Of a DNA stretch of 64,000 nt, positions 1-11,370 are shown one piece after another (the first letter of the stretch is position 1; the number at the start of each line of letters is the position of its first letter). The notes under the pieces were generated by a model. It was not told the origin of the DNA. It was given only the letters and a program-made list of their open reading frames with translations, and searched no databases. This DNA comes from Sequoia sempervirens (lineage: Eukaryota; Streptophyta; Pinopsida; Cupressales; Cupressaceae). The stretch is taken from assembly GCA_007258455.2 (NCBI GenBank), contig VDFB02270651.1, positions 490,366,711-490,430,710 on the forward strand. Direction: 5' to 3'. The position numbers and the translations under genes were made by a program.

Positions 1-548
1 TTGGCATTACACATCTTGGTTAAATTAGTGCATAAAATCTTATTAAGGGCTTCACTCACTCCATTGGCTTGTGGATGGTATGGTGTACTGTGGCTATGTG
101 TAACCATGAAGTTGGTTCATAGCTCCCTTATTGTTTTGTTAAGAAAGTGTTTTCCTTGATCACTAGTTATACTTATGGGACACCCAAATATAGTAATATT
201 GTTATGGTAAATGCATCTATTTGTAGTATAGACTGTGTAATTTTTAGTAGGTGTAGCTTCTACCCATTTGATCAAATAGTCAACACTAGTGATTATCAAT
301 CTAGCTTTGGATGTTTTTCATCAAAGGCTTTATTGGTCCTATGAAGTCAATCACCCATTTCTCAAATAGGAATTGTGCTAATATCACATGGAGGGTCATC
401 TCATCTCTAGATGTAGGGTGCCCTATTCACTAGAAAATTTTGCATGATCTTGTATAATTCTTAGCATCTGATATATACTTGGCTACCATAATCTTGCTAA
501 TAGTGTTTTCTAGAAAATATCATCTGATATATACTTGGCTACCATAAT
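1..548 (-). mobile_element. Ty3/Gypsy integrase fragment, first copy
   Basis: The minus strand encodes the middle of a Ty3/Gypsy integrase core: a D-Y-L-I-K-W-V-E-A block (117-299), then F-G-C-P and S-D-Q-G, which carry the first two catalytic acids of the D,D-35-E triad. It is nearly the same sequence as 44,575-45,038 plus 46,118-46,170, so it is a second copy of that family, cut by the window edge. It lacks the 1,073-bp insert that splits the other copy, so it shows the unoccupied site. Homology stops near 548. Confidence 0.85.
465..548. repeat. 28-bp direct repeat, 56-bp spacing
   Basis: The 28 bases beginning catctgatatatacttgg occur at 465-492 and again at 521-548, a short tandem duplication at the edge of the integrase fragment. 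Confidence 0.8.
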
Positions 549-1085
549 TTTTATCATTATTTTTGTAATTAAGATCAAAGTGGTGTTACATATTTATATA
601 GAAAACACTTCTATTTAGAAAAGTTGTCGCTCAAAGAATTTTAGCTAGAATAGATTTAGTCAAAATAAATTTTCAACATAAACTAAATTTTAGTTAAAGA
701 TAATTGAATTCTAGTCTACTAAAATTAAGCCTAAAAGGTGATACTACTTCAAACTTTCACCCCTAATTTAAAAAATAAAAGAAATTTGTGCTAACATCAT
801 GCCACCTAAGTTTCCAATAGACGTGTTTAGCCAAAAAATAGTTTGACTAAACTATCTGTATAGTCCAACGACCTTTAACCAAACATGTGTAATATAAATA
901 CAAAAAAATTCCTCAAACATAACACTTTTTCCTAATTTGCTTGAATATTAAAAATTATTAAATTAATTTGAATATCTTCATGTACCTTCTAGGAGTTGAT
1001 ACCCATAGAGGTATATTTTATGGCTATGTAGGTTCTTTGGAGTGGTAAAAAGCCTCAAGTTTTTTTATGTTTACAAATGGTCTCT
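549..1085. other. No recognisable feature
   Basis: AT-rich sequence with stops in all frames. I see no domain, repeat or RNA gene here. Confidence 0.6.
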
Positions 1086-1874
1086 GGGTATGTGCAGGAT
1101 CATGATGGGCCAAAAAGTGGCAATATGATGGGTATGTGGCTAACAACTTTTTTTTTACCCAAAATTGATTAAACGAAAAGGGTTTTTCAAGGAGATTCTC
1201 AGATTTCCACCAATATAAATTATGTTTTATTTTGAATTTAATAAGTAATTATTATTCTTTTTCTATTTAAATTACAACTAAAGTCTCGATTGATAGGTTG
1301 ATTGAAAAACATCTATAGCTTTCAAACGGTATCACATTTTTTGAATCAAAAACATGCGCCACATTTTATGCTTCGCATACTATAGGATTAAGAAAATAAA
1401 AAATGAATTTCATGAATTTTTGAACAAGTTAAGGTGGTCAAACATACGAGTTTTTATATTTTTTAAAATTTGTAATAAAAAAATTCATAATTAATTATTT
1501 ACGTGGAAAAAAATTACAAAAAAATATGCATCACATCGAGACATGACTCCTCTACTTATATCTAAAATTTTATAAAAAAATATTATCATTTTATGTGGTT
1601 AGGGTGGTCAGAAAGACATTTCTTATTTTTTCCCTAAAATTTAAGTACTACTGCATTGAAATTTCAAATTTTCACCAAATATATATATAATATTTTTAAA
1701 CAAACCTAGTATTTTAGAAACTACATTCAATTTTCTACAAATTCTATTCTTACATATTTTTGAAATAATAAAGATAACTTATTCAATTTTTTACGACAAG
1801 TTTCTAAGGCTATTTTTTCTAAATTTTTTGCCACTTAAGGGCCTATTTTTTCCATGATGATCCTGCACATACCC
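1086..1874. mobile_element. Non-autonomous terminal-inverted-repeat element (MITE-like)
   Basis: The ends form an inverted repeat of 23 bp with one mismatch: 1086-1108 begins GGGTATGTGCAGGATCAT and 1852-1874 is its reverse complement. CTCT flanks both ends (1082-1085 and 1875-1878) and may be the target-site duplication, although the right flank is CT-rich so this could be chance. The 789-bp interior is AT-rich and has no coding potential, so any movement would need a transposase supplied from elsewhere. The superfamily is not clear from the ends alone. Confidence 0.7.
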
Positions 1875-1878
1875 CTCT

Positions 1879-3120
1879 CCCTCTCTCTATAATTTTGTTC
1901 CTTATAGTGATATACCATTTTTAGTTAATATAGACTCCTCATAAAATGTCTAGTGAAGTTCTCAAAGGGTACTATTATTACAATTCCTAGGCCTTGAGAC
2001 CTTTTACTACCATTTATCTTGGTGCCACTCTACTCTTCCATACCATTTTTATCTTTGATATGTCTCTACTTCTACATACCACATGGTATATAAAAAGATT
2101 TGGTATATTGGGAGAATTTTTTTACAATCAATCACTTTTCCAATGTACCTACATATGGTTAAATATAAAACGAGTTGTTATATTTAGTAGTTTCACTTAT
2201 CAGAGATACATGTCTATAGAAGGAAAGAGAGATAACTTGGAGTAATAAGGGTTTCTTCTAGAAGACATAAGTGTTCAAGGTTCATTTTCATGGGTCAAAC
2301 ACAAGAGTTGTTCGTGGGACCTCTTCTCTAGAAAAAGAGATAAATATTCATGAGGTTCTCTTTTACTACATCTTAGCTATGCTTGGATAACCTGGTGCTT
2401 GATTTTTATTATTTCAATCAAGGGGATATTTAGGACTAAGGAAATATATAAAAAGGTTTTTCTTAAAGATAAGATTAGATTAGGGATAGCTCAATTATAT
2501 TCTCTCAACACATTCACTTGCATATATCCAAGAAAATTACTTTCAACTAGTAAATGAATGAGAAGTCTAAATGTAAAGTACAAGCCTTGATTACCCTTTA
2601 GAGAAGATTAAATAGCATAACCTAAATTATTCCTACTCTAACATATTCTAAACAAACTTTAAAGAAAGTGCACAAGGGAGAAGAGTTGGAAAGAAATAAG
2701 TAAAATTGTATTATCTTGATCGAATATTTAATTTGATGTAATCCAATCAACAATGAATCAATCTTGGTTTGACCAATTTATATACAATTAGGAACCAAAG
2801 ATGGTGCAATATTCAAAAAATAAATGAATAAACAAAGAAAATATGCTCAATTGCCATATTACATGTAGAAATAAAGCATATTAGGTATCATAGATTCTCA
2901 ACACATAATACGTGGGTAAGTACAAGAATTTGGGTTCACTTTTTCACCAAAAAGTAGAAGGTTTTCCCTAAAAATAAATGTTTGTCACAATTGGACTAAA
3001 AATTTGAAACACTTACACATCAAATCTTTAAAAAGTCTAGTAATATGAAATATAGGATTTTGAGTCTAATTTTTGATTATGTAATTCATTCTAATACCTA
3101 GGTGATACAAATTAATTTTG
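1879..3120. other. No recognisable gene
   Basis: Open frames are at most about 83 codons and low in complexity. I see no domain, RNA gene or boundary motif. The right part runs into the LTR-like repeat whose left limit is uncertain. Confidence 0.5.
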
Positions 3121-3878
3121 TATAGGCTTATACTGTAAGATAGAAAATTGTTGCCACTGGGATTTTAGGACCTAGGGAAACAAGCTTTCTATACTCCACA
3201 TTCAAGGATGCCCTTGAGATATCAATCAAATGATGACAATGGGAGAAAGAGATCTGCTAAGGGACTGTACTAGGGTATGATTAATGATTCAGGAGGGGTT
3301 CACCACCAAGCTAGAGCTTGGAAAAGATAATGAAATGCAAGATCTAATTATTGAACTCAACGATGGAAGAAACTTCACTAAATGAACTATAAATGCAAAT
3401 AAATCAGAACAACAAACTAGAAAAGTATAGAGGAACACCTGAAAACCTTAGAGAGATTGAATGGAGGCTTGCAATGCTAAATAACCTGACATTCAGGCCT
3501 ACTAGGACTCATATGCCATTTTGGGTGAATCAATCCCAGATCTGGGTTTTTGTACAAAAACAAGTTTATGGAAAAAGGGTATTTGAAACTCCCAAAATCT
3601 CAAATTTAACTTAAACTAGGACTCATTCCCCAGAACTTGCGAATGAGTCCAGTTAGGGATTTTGGAGCTTTAAAATCTAAATCTGGTCTTCAATGTCTAC
3701 TCTTTTTGTTCCTCTTTGTTTCCTAATCTGAAACTTTGATTTCGGCCCAATGTAGGTGACCATTTAGTGAAGATTACAACCTTGCAAATAGGGAGACAAC
3801 TCCAACAACTTTCTCCAAGATTGTAACCTAATCTTCAAAGGTCCTTCATGCTCCAAGACACCTATATTTGCAATCACA

Positions 3879-3937
<59 letters not shown>

Positions 3938-4987
3938 AGTGTTGATTGTTAGGAAATAGGGGTTTTCCTTGGTCAAACCCCATTTAGGTAATTAAAACAA
4001 ATGATGAAACAAAGAACATGAATCATGGAAAATGATACCTTGAATGATGCCTTGTAAATAATGTCTTGTAAATCTACAACTCAACATGAAATGGCCATGA
4101 AGGATCTATATCTTGATCTTGAGATATAAGTATAGAACAATGCTTGACCTTGGATCTTGGATGCAACATCACAACACTAGCTCAATAACATGTTTAATGC
4201 TTGGTATCCTTGACATGATGATAGCTCTTGAATTTCTACAACAAATGATGAAGAATCTATCCTTGAATGCTCTTGTAAAAACTTGAATGCACTTGTGAAC
4301 TCAACTTTTCTATAAGGATGCTCATTCAACTTGCTAGGTTGATCTTATGAATTCTTAGGTGAAAATGAGTAAAAGAAACTTGTATTTATACTTAATTATG
4401 CAAGAATTATTGAAATTACAACACTACAAGCCAACGTCAGATCTAAGAGGATAAAATCCTGCCAAAATTTTGAATTAATTTTATTTTGATCCACATAGGA
4501 TTCATTCTCCCAAGGTGACGAATGAGTCCCAGATCACTAAATCTAGGCCATACAACCTAAAAACACTTGAATTATGATTGGATGTTGATTTTTTCAAGAT
4601 TATCTTTGAAAAGATGCATTAAATGAGGCTTGTGGATGCAAAATAGACCATTTAAAGCATAAAGAACCCCAATTATTTATGAAAACCCTAGAAAAGTGTG
4701 AAATTGTGTTACAACACTTTACAACACTTTAAATAAGGCATGATTAAGGTTAAAAAGAGGTTTATTAGGTTCAGTTATTTAATAAAATCTCATAAATGTG
4801 TGAAAGTGTGTTACAACACTTCACAACATTTTAGCAAGGTACCATTTTAAGTTCATTAGTTCACAAGGTCCCAAGACCTAATATGAATGTGTCAAACACA
4901 TTACAACACTAAATCAAGGCACCATTAAGCTTAGTTAAGAAGGAGGGCCCAAACAAGCAAGAAAAAGGGATTTTTTCTATTATTACA
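3121..4987 (-). repeat. LTR of a minus-strand retroelement, family X copy I
   Basis: The right boundary is sharp. Read on the minus strand, a purine-rich tract (complement of 4988-4999, a likely polypurine tract) is followed by TGTAATAATAG, the start of an LTR. Inside is a block at 3,960-4,010 (ttccttggtcaaacccc then a gtaattaaa motif) shared with copies at about 9,890, 16,865 and 33,705. A pattern of direct cacttt/acaacact repeats lies near 4,700-4,910. The left limit is approximate. This fits the 3' LTR of the element whose internal region is 4,988-9,110. Confidence 0.6.
3882..3934. repeat. (GA)n microsatellite
   Basis: About 26 uninterrupted GA units. The minus-strand Leu-Ser run it would encode is an artefact of the repeat. 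Confidence 0.98.
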
Positions 4988-6122
4988 TCTAGCCCCCACT
5001 TTACTGAGAGGATGAACTTGCTTCAAAATCACACAAAAGGAGACATTCAAGAGGGGTCCAAGGGTACCCATGCAGATGGTCTAGGATAATAAATATCAAG
5101 GAGGTGATCAAGCCGCCAAGATCCAAGATCCTACATCAAACTGACATAAGCTCAAAAGGATATGCACAAGGTGTATGATATGCAACATCGAGATATGCAA
5201 ACATGCAATGTCAATAACTAGAAGAAAGAAGAACAAAAATAAGCAAAAATAAAAAAGGTGGATCAAGCTTCGATCATTTGTCCAACATGATGTGGATCAG
5301 ATCTAGGCTATTTGTCCAAAAATGCATGCTCACTCTGAGGCAATGGAACTTTAGGTTGTCCATTGGGTGAGTAATCAAAGAAGGTGAGACACGTACAACC
5401 GATATGCTCTCACATGCACATCTGAGTGGCTAAGGGAAATTCATGCCTTAGATCGACTTACCATCCAACCATACCAAAGTTATATCTCCTAATAACTTTG
5501 ATAAGGCACCACACAAAAATGATCTTTGAGCGTCATGAGAAAAGAAAAACTTTGTATGCATGGAGCTCATGAACAAACAAGATGGCTTTGCATGCAAACA
5601 AAGTGTGTTATGCTAGGTGGCCATATAACAGATGTTGTAAATGAAAAATAGTGTAAGGTATGTTCAAAGGGATTTTTCTTAGTTCATGCAAGGTCTCATC
5701 TTAGGGAACATTGTGCATAATGTCTCCAAGAGAGGACATGTCAAATAAATATCATGTTCTCAGAGGAAATCAAGACTAATGAAACCACCAAGAAAAGGAC
5801 ACATCACAATAAGAAATAAATCACACAATGAAACATGAGTGTCGATGTACACCCCCACTTTAAAGTGGCTGCTAACATCATTACTATGAGAAATTGATTT
5901 AAAGTAGAAGACATGAGAGGTTCTTCAGAATGTCCTATGCCAAGTCATATGTTTCTGAATCAAACTACATCATGAATAAGTATGTCACATGCAAGTCAAC
6001 TTAAGGCATGTCATCCACATCCCAAACTTGCTCTTATATGTACATGAAAGGTGATTAACTAGCCAAAACATACAACAACAAGTGGCATATGAGGACAAGG
6101 CTATCTAACCCCTTACTCCCAC
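4988..6122 (-). other. Noncoding 3' part of the family X retroelement
   Basis: This stretch lies between the putative polypurine tract at 4988-4999 and the last recognisable protein motif at 6,123. No reverse transcriptase, RNase H or integrase motif is visible on either strand, so the element looks non-autonomous or deleted. Confidence 0.45.
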
Positions 6123-6326
6123 TTAGTGCAGAACAAGGATGAGCCAAAAATAAAGAGAGGAACTAGGTGCTTGAACACAAGGAAGAGTGCCATAGTCCTT
6201 AATACACTGAGTTTTGCTACTCAAAGTCTTACATTCATTAGTAGAATGACCATGAACTCTATGATATGCACAAAATGAATTCATGTAGTAGAATTTATTT
6301 TGTGTTCTTGGAGGCAGGGATATCAA
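6123..6326 (-). pseudogene. Retroelement gag-type zinc motif remnant
   Basis: The frame contains C-A-Y-H-R-V-H-G-H-S-T-N-E-C followed by K-T-L, which matches the C-x2-H-x4-G-H-x-T-x2-C motif of gag in Tat-like plant Gypsy elements. In those elements this motif normally precedes the protease; here it lies downstream (minus sense) of the protease and G-patch blocks. That may reflect rearrangement or a derived ORF layout. It ends in stops and frame breaks. Confidence 0.6.
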
Positions 6327-6441
6327 ATGATCTTAGAGAAGTCTCGAAAAGATACCCCCTTGATCAAAAGAAGATGTTCCTTTATTTTTCAACAAAGATA
6401 TCTCTTGCTTAAAGCATGATATCATACCCACACAAGACTCT

Positions 6442-7604
6442 TTAGATTGTGAGATTTTGTACTCCTTTGCGGGAGGGTGTAAAATCTAACGAATTCAAAT
6501 CATTAGTGTTTTGTGAGATGACATTGACATTAAGCGAATATTTGTTTGTTTGTTTTGTGTCTAGCAATTCAAGATGCACTAATGTTAAAGTTGGCTTAGA
6601 GGAATCTCTTGTAATAGTGTTGATGTTGAGTGAAGGCTTGTTTGTTTCTTTCAAGGGTCAATAACCAAGGCCAGTAGTCTTTTCTTGCATATGAGGCTCT
6701 ATAGGGATGTGGATACCTTGTTCTCTAGCACCACATCCTTTTCCACTATAACCAAGTTGTTTCATCATTTCATAACCTTTTCCATAAAGATTCTTCATCT
6801 GTTTTAGATTCGGTGGTTGCTCATTATTAAGTTCATCAAATTTTGTTGTGTAATTTGTTGTCTTTTGTTCTAAAGTGGCTGAGGTGGATACTTTCAAAGG
6901 GCTTTTCAAATTTTTTGTTGGCATTACCACTTTTTCCTTTCCCTTTTTAGAATCTTTTTTATGATCTTGTATTCTCCCATGAATGTTGGTGTGAAATTTA
7001 AGGAACCCCAATCATCTTCTAATAGCTTTGTGACTTCCTCAATATGTTTTTCTTTGTCTTTTTGTTGTGCGGGTTCCACTTGTGTAGTTCGTGTCAATGT
7101 TTTAAAAGGATTTCCCTTGTTTTTATCTAGTTGCAAAATACTATAAAGCTCATTATCAACATCCAATGTGTACACTTTATTGTCATAGACATACTTCATT
7201 TTACGATGAAGGGTAGAAGGCACCACATGTATCTCATGAATCCATGGTCTTCCTAAAAGGAGATTGTATCAAAGATCATGAGGAAAAACATGAATAGAAG
7301 TTTGTAATGTAACTTTTTCAATTGTAATAGGCAAAGTAATCACTCCAAGCAATTATCTTCCTACATTATCAAACCCGCTAATAGATAAAGATGAATGTTG
7401 AGTTTTTGATTTATCCACACCAAGCCTATCCAAAAGGTTTACACTACACACATTAAGGGAAAAGCCATTATAAACAAGGGTTTGCTTTATTCCTGTTCTT
7501 TTATATTGAACTAATACCATGAAAGCATCATTTTGTTTTTTTAGTTCCAAAGGAGGGAGCTCACTTTGGTGGAAAATAATGTCATCATTTATTCCTTGAA
7601 TCAT
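6442..7604 (-). pseudogene. Protease-like and G-patch region of a Tat/Ogre-like Gypsy element
   Basis: In minus-sense order I see a retropepsin-like block with Y-N-G-F-S-L-N-V-C (about 7,470), a G-R-P-W-I-H-E then V-P-S-T-L-H block (about 7,210-7,250), D-D-W-G-S-L-N-F-T-P (about 7,000), and a G-patch with G-Y-S-G-K-G-C-G...Q-G-I...G-L-G-Y (about 6,660-6,790). This arrangement is familiar from Tat/Ogre-type elements, where the G-patch follows the protease. The usual catalytic D-N-G is Y-N-G here, so the protease is probably inactive. The pieces are in different frames with stops. It forms part of the element bounded by LTR copies I and II. Confidence 0.7.
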
Positions 7605-7893
7605 TGGTTTCTATGTCATTTGGTTGTGCATTAGAAGGGTTAGGAACTTGTTGTAAATCATTTTGAATCATGTTATGATAATGAGGGGATGCTTGAATTA
7701 GATCCCATAATGATATCTTAGCAGGAGTGTTCTTTAGTTGTTCAACATGATTGTACTCCTTTCCACTTTGTGGAGATAAACGAGGAGAACTTGGTAAGAT
7801 GGGGTTAGGAAATGGGAGGGATGTTGGAGGTGTTTGTCTTGGTTGTAGATTGTTTCTAGTCTTATATGTATTAGTAAGATTATTATGACTCAG

Positions 7894-8870
7894 CTATTGT
7901 GAAACATTATTCTTAGGTGGGTAAATAATTAGAGGATTCTTAGGATGTCCCACAGGGTATGTAGGAGCTCCAATAGTAAAGAGGGGTCTAATGGAAATAT
8001 ATGCATTCATAACCTCAGCGGCCTTGGTTTTATGTATTTCTAATAAAGGGAAATCTAGAATCACCTTTTTACCATCACCTAAGGAAGCCAAATTACTATT
8101 GTTGTCATTTTCTTGCACCATGATACCCTCCCTAGGAGGAGGAGAGTTGTTAGGAGAACTACAAAAAAAATGTTCTTGACATTCAAGGATTATTTCTTCC
8201 AAAATGACTTCATCACAAGTAGGGGGGTGATCAATGGTTGAATTTTCTTGCTCAAAAGGGTTTCCCTGGGTGAAGAGGAACAACTAAGATTGTCATGAAT
8301 TTCATTGATCATCATTTATGATTTCATTCCATTGATCCCTAATGTTTTCCAAAATAGGATAGGTAGGGGAAGGATCATAAAGAGGGTTGTTATAGACCTT
8401 AAATATATGATCATCTAACACTAGCATATCCTCATCCTCTTCCACTAAATCATTCTCACAAGCAAAGGGGAAATGGGTATTAGGTAAGGTGATGTTTAGA
8501 AATGTGTCTATTATGTCATTCTCTTGTGTTATAATATCTTCAAATGTAGGAGATTTTATAGTTTAGAGAAGCTTTCAACAATGTCATGATTCTCAATGAG
8601 TGCATCTTCTAACACCGAAATACCTTTGTCACATGTAGGAGAGGTATTAGGAGAAGAGAAACTATGATAATCGGGATTGTCTATATTTTCATCTTCATCT
8701 ATCACATCATTCCCACAAATAGGAGAAATAAGAGGGGGTGTAGGTTTAAGGAAAGCATCACCATTTTCACTCTCTCGTGCTAAGAGACTCTCATAACTAG
8801 GGAATGCATTAAATGAATGACTAACATGCTTATTGACTAACTTTTTCTTTGCAAATTTGGAAAAGACCAA
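7894..8870 (-). pseudogene. Acidic Ser/Pro-rich N-terminal part of the family X retroelement protein
   Basis: Two open stretches (8,870-8,556 and 8,283-7,894) encode acidic, Ser/Pro/Asn-rich protein with recurring phrases such as S-S-P-N-(T/N)-S-P. They lie just upstream (minus sense) of the protease-like block. The composition resembles the N-terminal half of the G-patch ORF at 17,024-18,037, so I infer the two elements share this ORF type. No catalytic motif is visible. Confidence 0.5.
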
Positions 8871-9110
8871 AACTAAGATTTTTGAACAATAATATATACA
8901 AACTTAAAATGCAATGTAAGGCCTAGAATGAAATACAATTTTTAGATTTCAAACAAGGTAATTTACTGCTTACACTATGCAACGATCTATAAATAAAATG
9001 TTGTAAATGCAAATTTGGAATTAAGTAAAGCATGAAATGAACCACTTTAAGCTATATTTAGTAAAATGCATGAATCAAAAAGTCATAAGTCACTTATTGT
9101 GAATTCTAAA

Positions 9111-10159
9111 ATTTTCCACAACATCTAAGGTGTGAACCATAGATTTTTGGCACTCTAGGGCATTCTATCACTTCTAGGGTTTTTCACCTAAAAGGAGAAA
9201 GAAAGGGCCAAAGAATCTAGCTAGTTCACTCAAATTATGTTATGTATGATGTAATTAGGACTAAATGGGATAATATGAATGCAACTAAACTATGAAATTG
9301 AGTTATTATGAATGCTAAACCTAAGATTAATGCAATGTTTGAAAACACAATGTGATATGCAAACAATGAACTATGAATGAATGAATGCAAAACAGAAAAG
9401 AACAGGCTTGAATTAGAGTGCACCTGGAAGTTTGATGAAGAATATGGAATGTTTTGAATGCTATCTAAAATCACAAAAAATCACCCTTGGGACTCATTTG
9501 CCACTGATGGTGAACAATCTTGCTCCTGGTAAAAACTATTGAGAACAGATTTCTGAGTGTTGAGATCCAAAATCTGACAAAGCTTAGATTTATAGCCTTT
9601 AGGTGGGACTCATTCACCACTAATGGAAAATCAGTCCTCTCCCAAAATTCTAAGAAATCATGGGACCAATCCTATAGCACTGGATCTAAGGTTGACTGCT
9701 TGTTGGGATGAAGAAGTTAATCCTATAGAAAATGGACAGAAAGTCTTCTCCAAGCTTGAAATATGATGTAGTTGACTTGAGACACTTTGTTGACTTCTTC
9801 TACAATTTTCAACACCTAAATGCTTGATAAATATGCATACACAACACATGCACAAAGGGGGGAAATGGTTAAGGGTTAGGGAAAAGGGATTTTCCTTGGT
9901 CAAATCCCACTTTGGTAATCAAACCCTTAATAAAATGATGAAATGAAAGAGAAAGATAAAATAATAGCATGCAAATGCTATCAACTTACAAAACCCTTGT
10001 TGAATAAAATATGAAGATATGTCAATGGCTACCTTTGAATGCTTGATTAATGCTTGATTTGATGATACAAAGTGCTCAAATGTTAGTTTCAGAATGCTTG
10101 AATAAGTGAACTTGATCATTGGGGGTTGAAATGAGATGAAAAACACTTATTTAGACATA
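9111..10159 (-). repeat. LTR family X copy II, truncated
   Basis: It shares gggtttttcacctaaaagg (about 9,178) with copy III at about 16,140, and the ccttggtcaaa...cttggtaatcaaa block (9,893-9,925) with copies I, III and IV. It lies at the 5' side of the minus-strand internal region, as expected for the 5' LTR. The terminal TGTAATAATAG start is missing because another LTR begins at about 10,160. Confidence 0.55.
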
Positions 10160-11370
10160 CTTGTGCCTTAGTAACCCATGACGAGCCTAGTTTTTGGTCC
10201 AATTTTGGGTAGAATCTATAGTTTATTTTATGGCAGTTGTCATGGAATTTCATGTTAAATGCTGATATAATGTTTCCCTCAAACCATAGATATTGGGCTT
10301 AATCCTATTTCTGCAAGTTTTAATGGCATTGGCATATTATGTGGATTATCTATATTGATTATGCATGTGGTTAATGAATTTTCCTTAAGGTGGTTATATA
10401 TATGCAGTTATTGTGTGTACTAACATTACCATGTAGATTTAATTTGAGGATACTAAGTTAAGGAAGACACCACTAGCTGGGCATGCACCATAAAGTCTAG
10501 CAAAGGAATCACTCAAGGTCAAAGCAGGTTGACGATAGAAGATTCCTCATGCAACCGAATGTAACTTCCTTGTAGTGGAATTTAATGATTGAGTAGACAC
10601 AAGCATTACTACTATGCTAAACCTACATTTGGACCTGCATGTCTAACTAGATTTCATGCATGTGTAACCGTCGCCACTCCACTTTCTTTGTTTTCCCTAA
10701 ATGTCATCCTCCTAGTCATGGAGTTGACTGCCTTGTCTAGTTGATAGTATAAATAAAGATATGATGCTCCTTCTTTATTTGTTGCACGATTGGATATTGT
10801 ACTTGCACTCTCAAGTTTTCAGTAATACAAATACATTACTCTTTTGTACTCATGATTTACAGTGAATAAAATAAATTTTTGAGTTTGAGCATCTGAGTTC
10901 TCATTAGTTTTACAGGATACTTATCCAAGGGGTCCCACTTGGTGAGTAATTCATCCTCTTAGTTTAGTATTATTTTAGTATTACTTGTTTAGTAATTAGT
11001 TAGAAGTCTGGCACCGACTCTTCTTGCAGCCACTAGAATTCCATTATGTGACTATTCCTATAGCCAAAGAAGATAGAGTAGTGCCTTTTTTTTGGCTTAT
11101 ATTTTAATTCCTACTATGCATTTTAGTTTGGTGTAGTTGTTGATTAATGATTGGAATTTATGGTATTCCCTACTAAGCAATTTACTTTTAGTATTGTGAG
11201 TTCTTTAGATGTAGAATAAAAATGGCCACTTGGGTTCCTAGTGCACATACTGTGCTGACCCATTGCAAGTTCACGTCCCTAGGTTAAAAAGTTAAATGCA
11301 CCTTCATGATGATTTAAATAGCTATTCAGGTTAGATGTCCAATATCTGAATCATGGTTGTAAGTGCTTAT
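10160..11370 (+). repeat. Left part of the LTR of a plus-strand Gypsy element (LTR Y)
   Basis: This is the LTR upstream of the primer binding site at 15,345. It contains a TATA box (tataaataa, 10,748) and AT-rich 3' signals. It is interrupted at 11,370 by a solo LTR and resumes at 15,314. The 5' limit is placed where LTR copy II stops; it is approximate. Confidence 0.5.
10748..10756 (+). promoter_or_regulatory. TATA box in LTR Y
   Basis: Sequence tataaataa inside an LTR, in the position expected for the U3 promoter of the retroelement. Confidence 0.4.

Noticed and set aside
3764..3976. Leu/Ser-repeat protein on the minus strand
   Set aside because: The frame exists only because of the (GA)n microsatellite.
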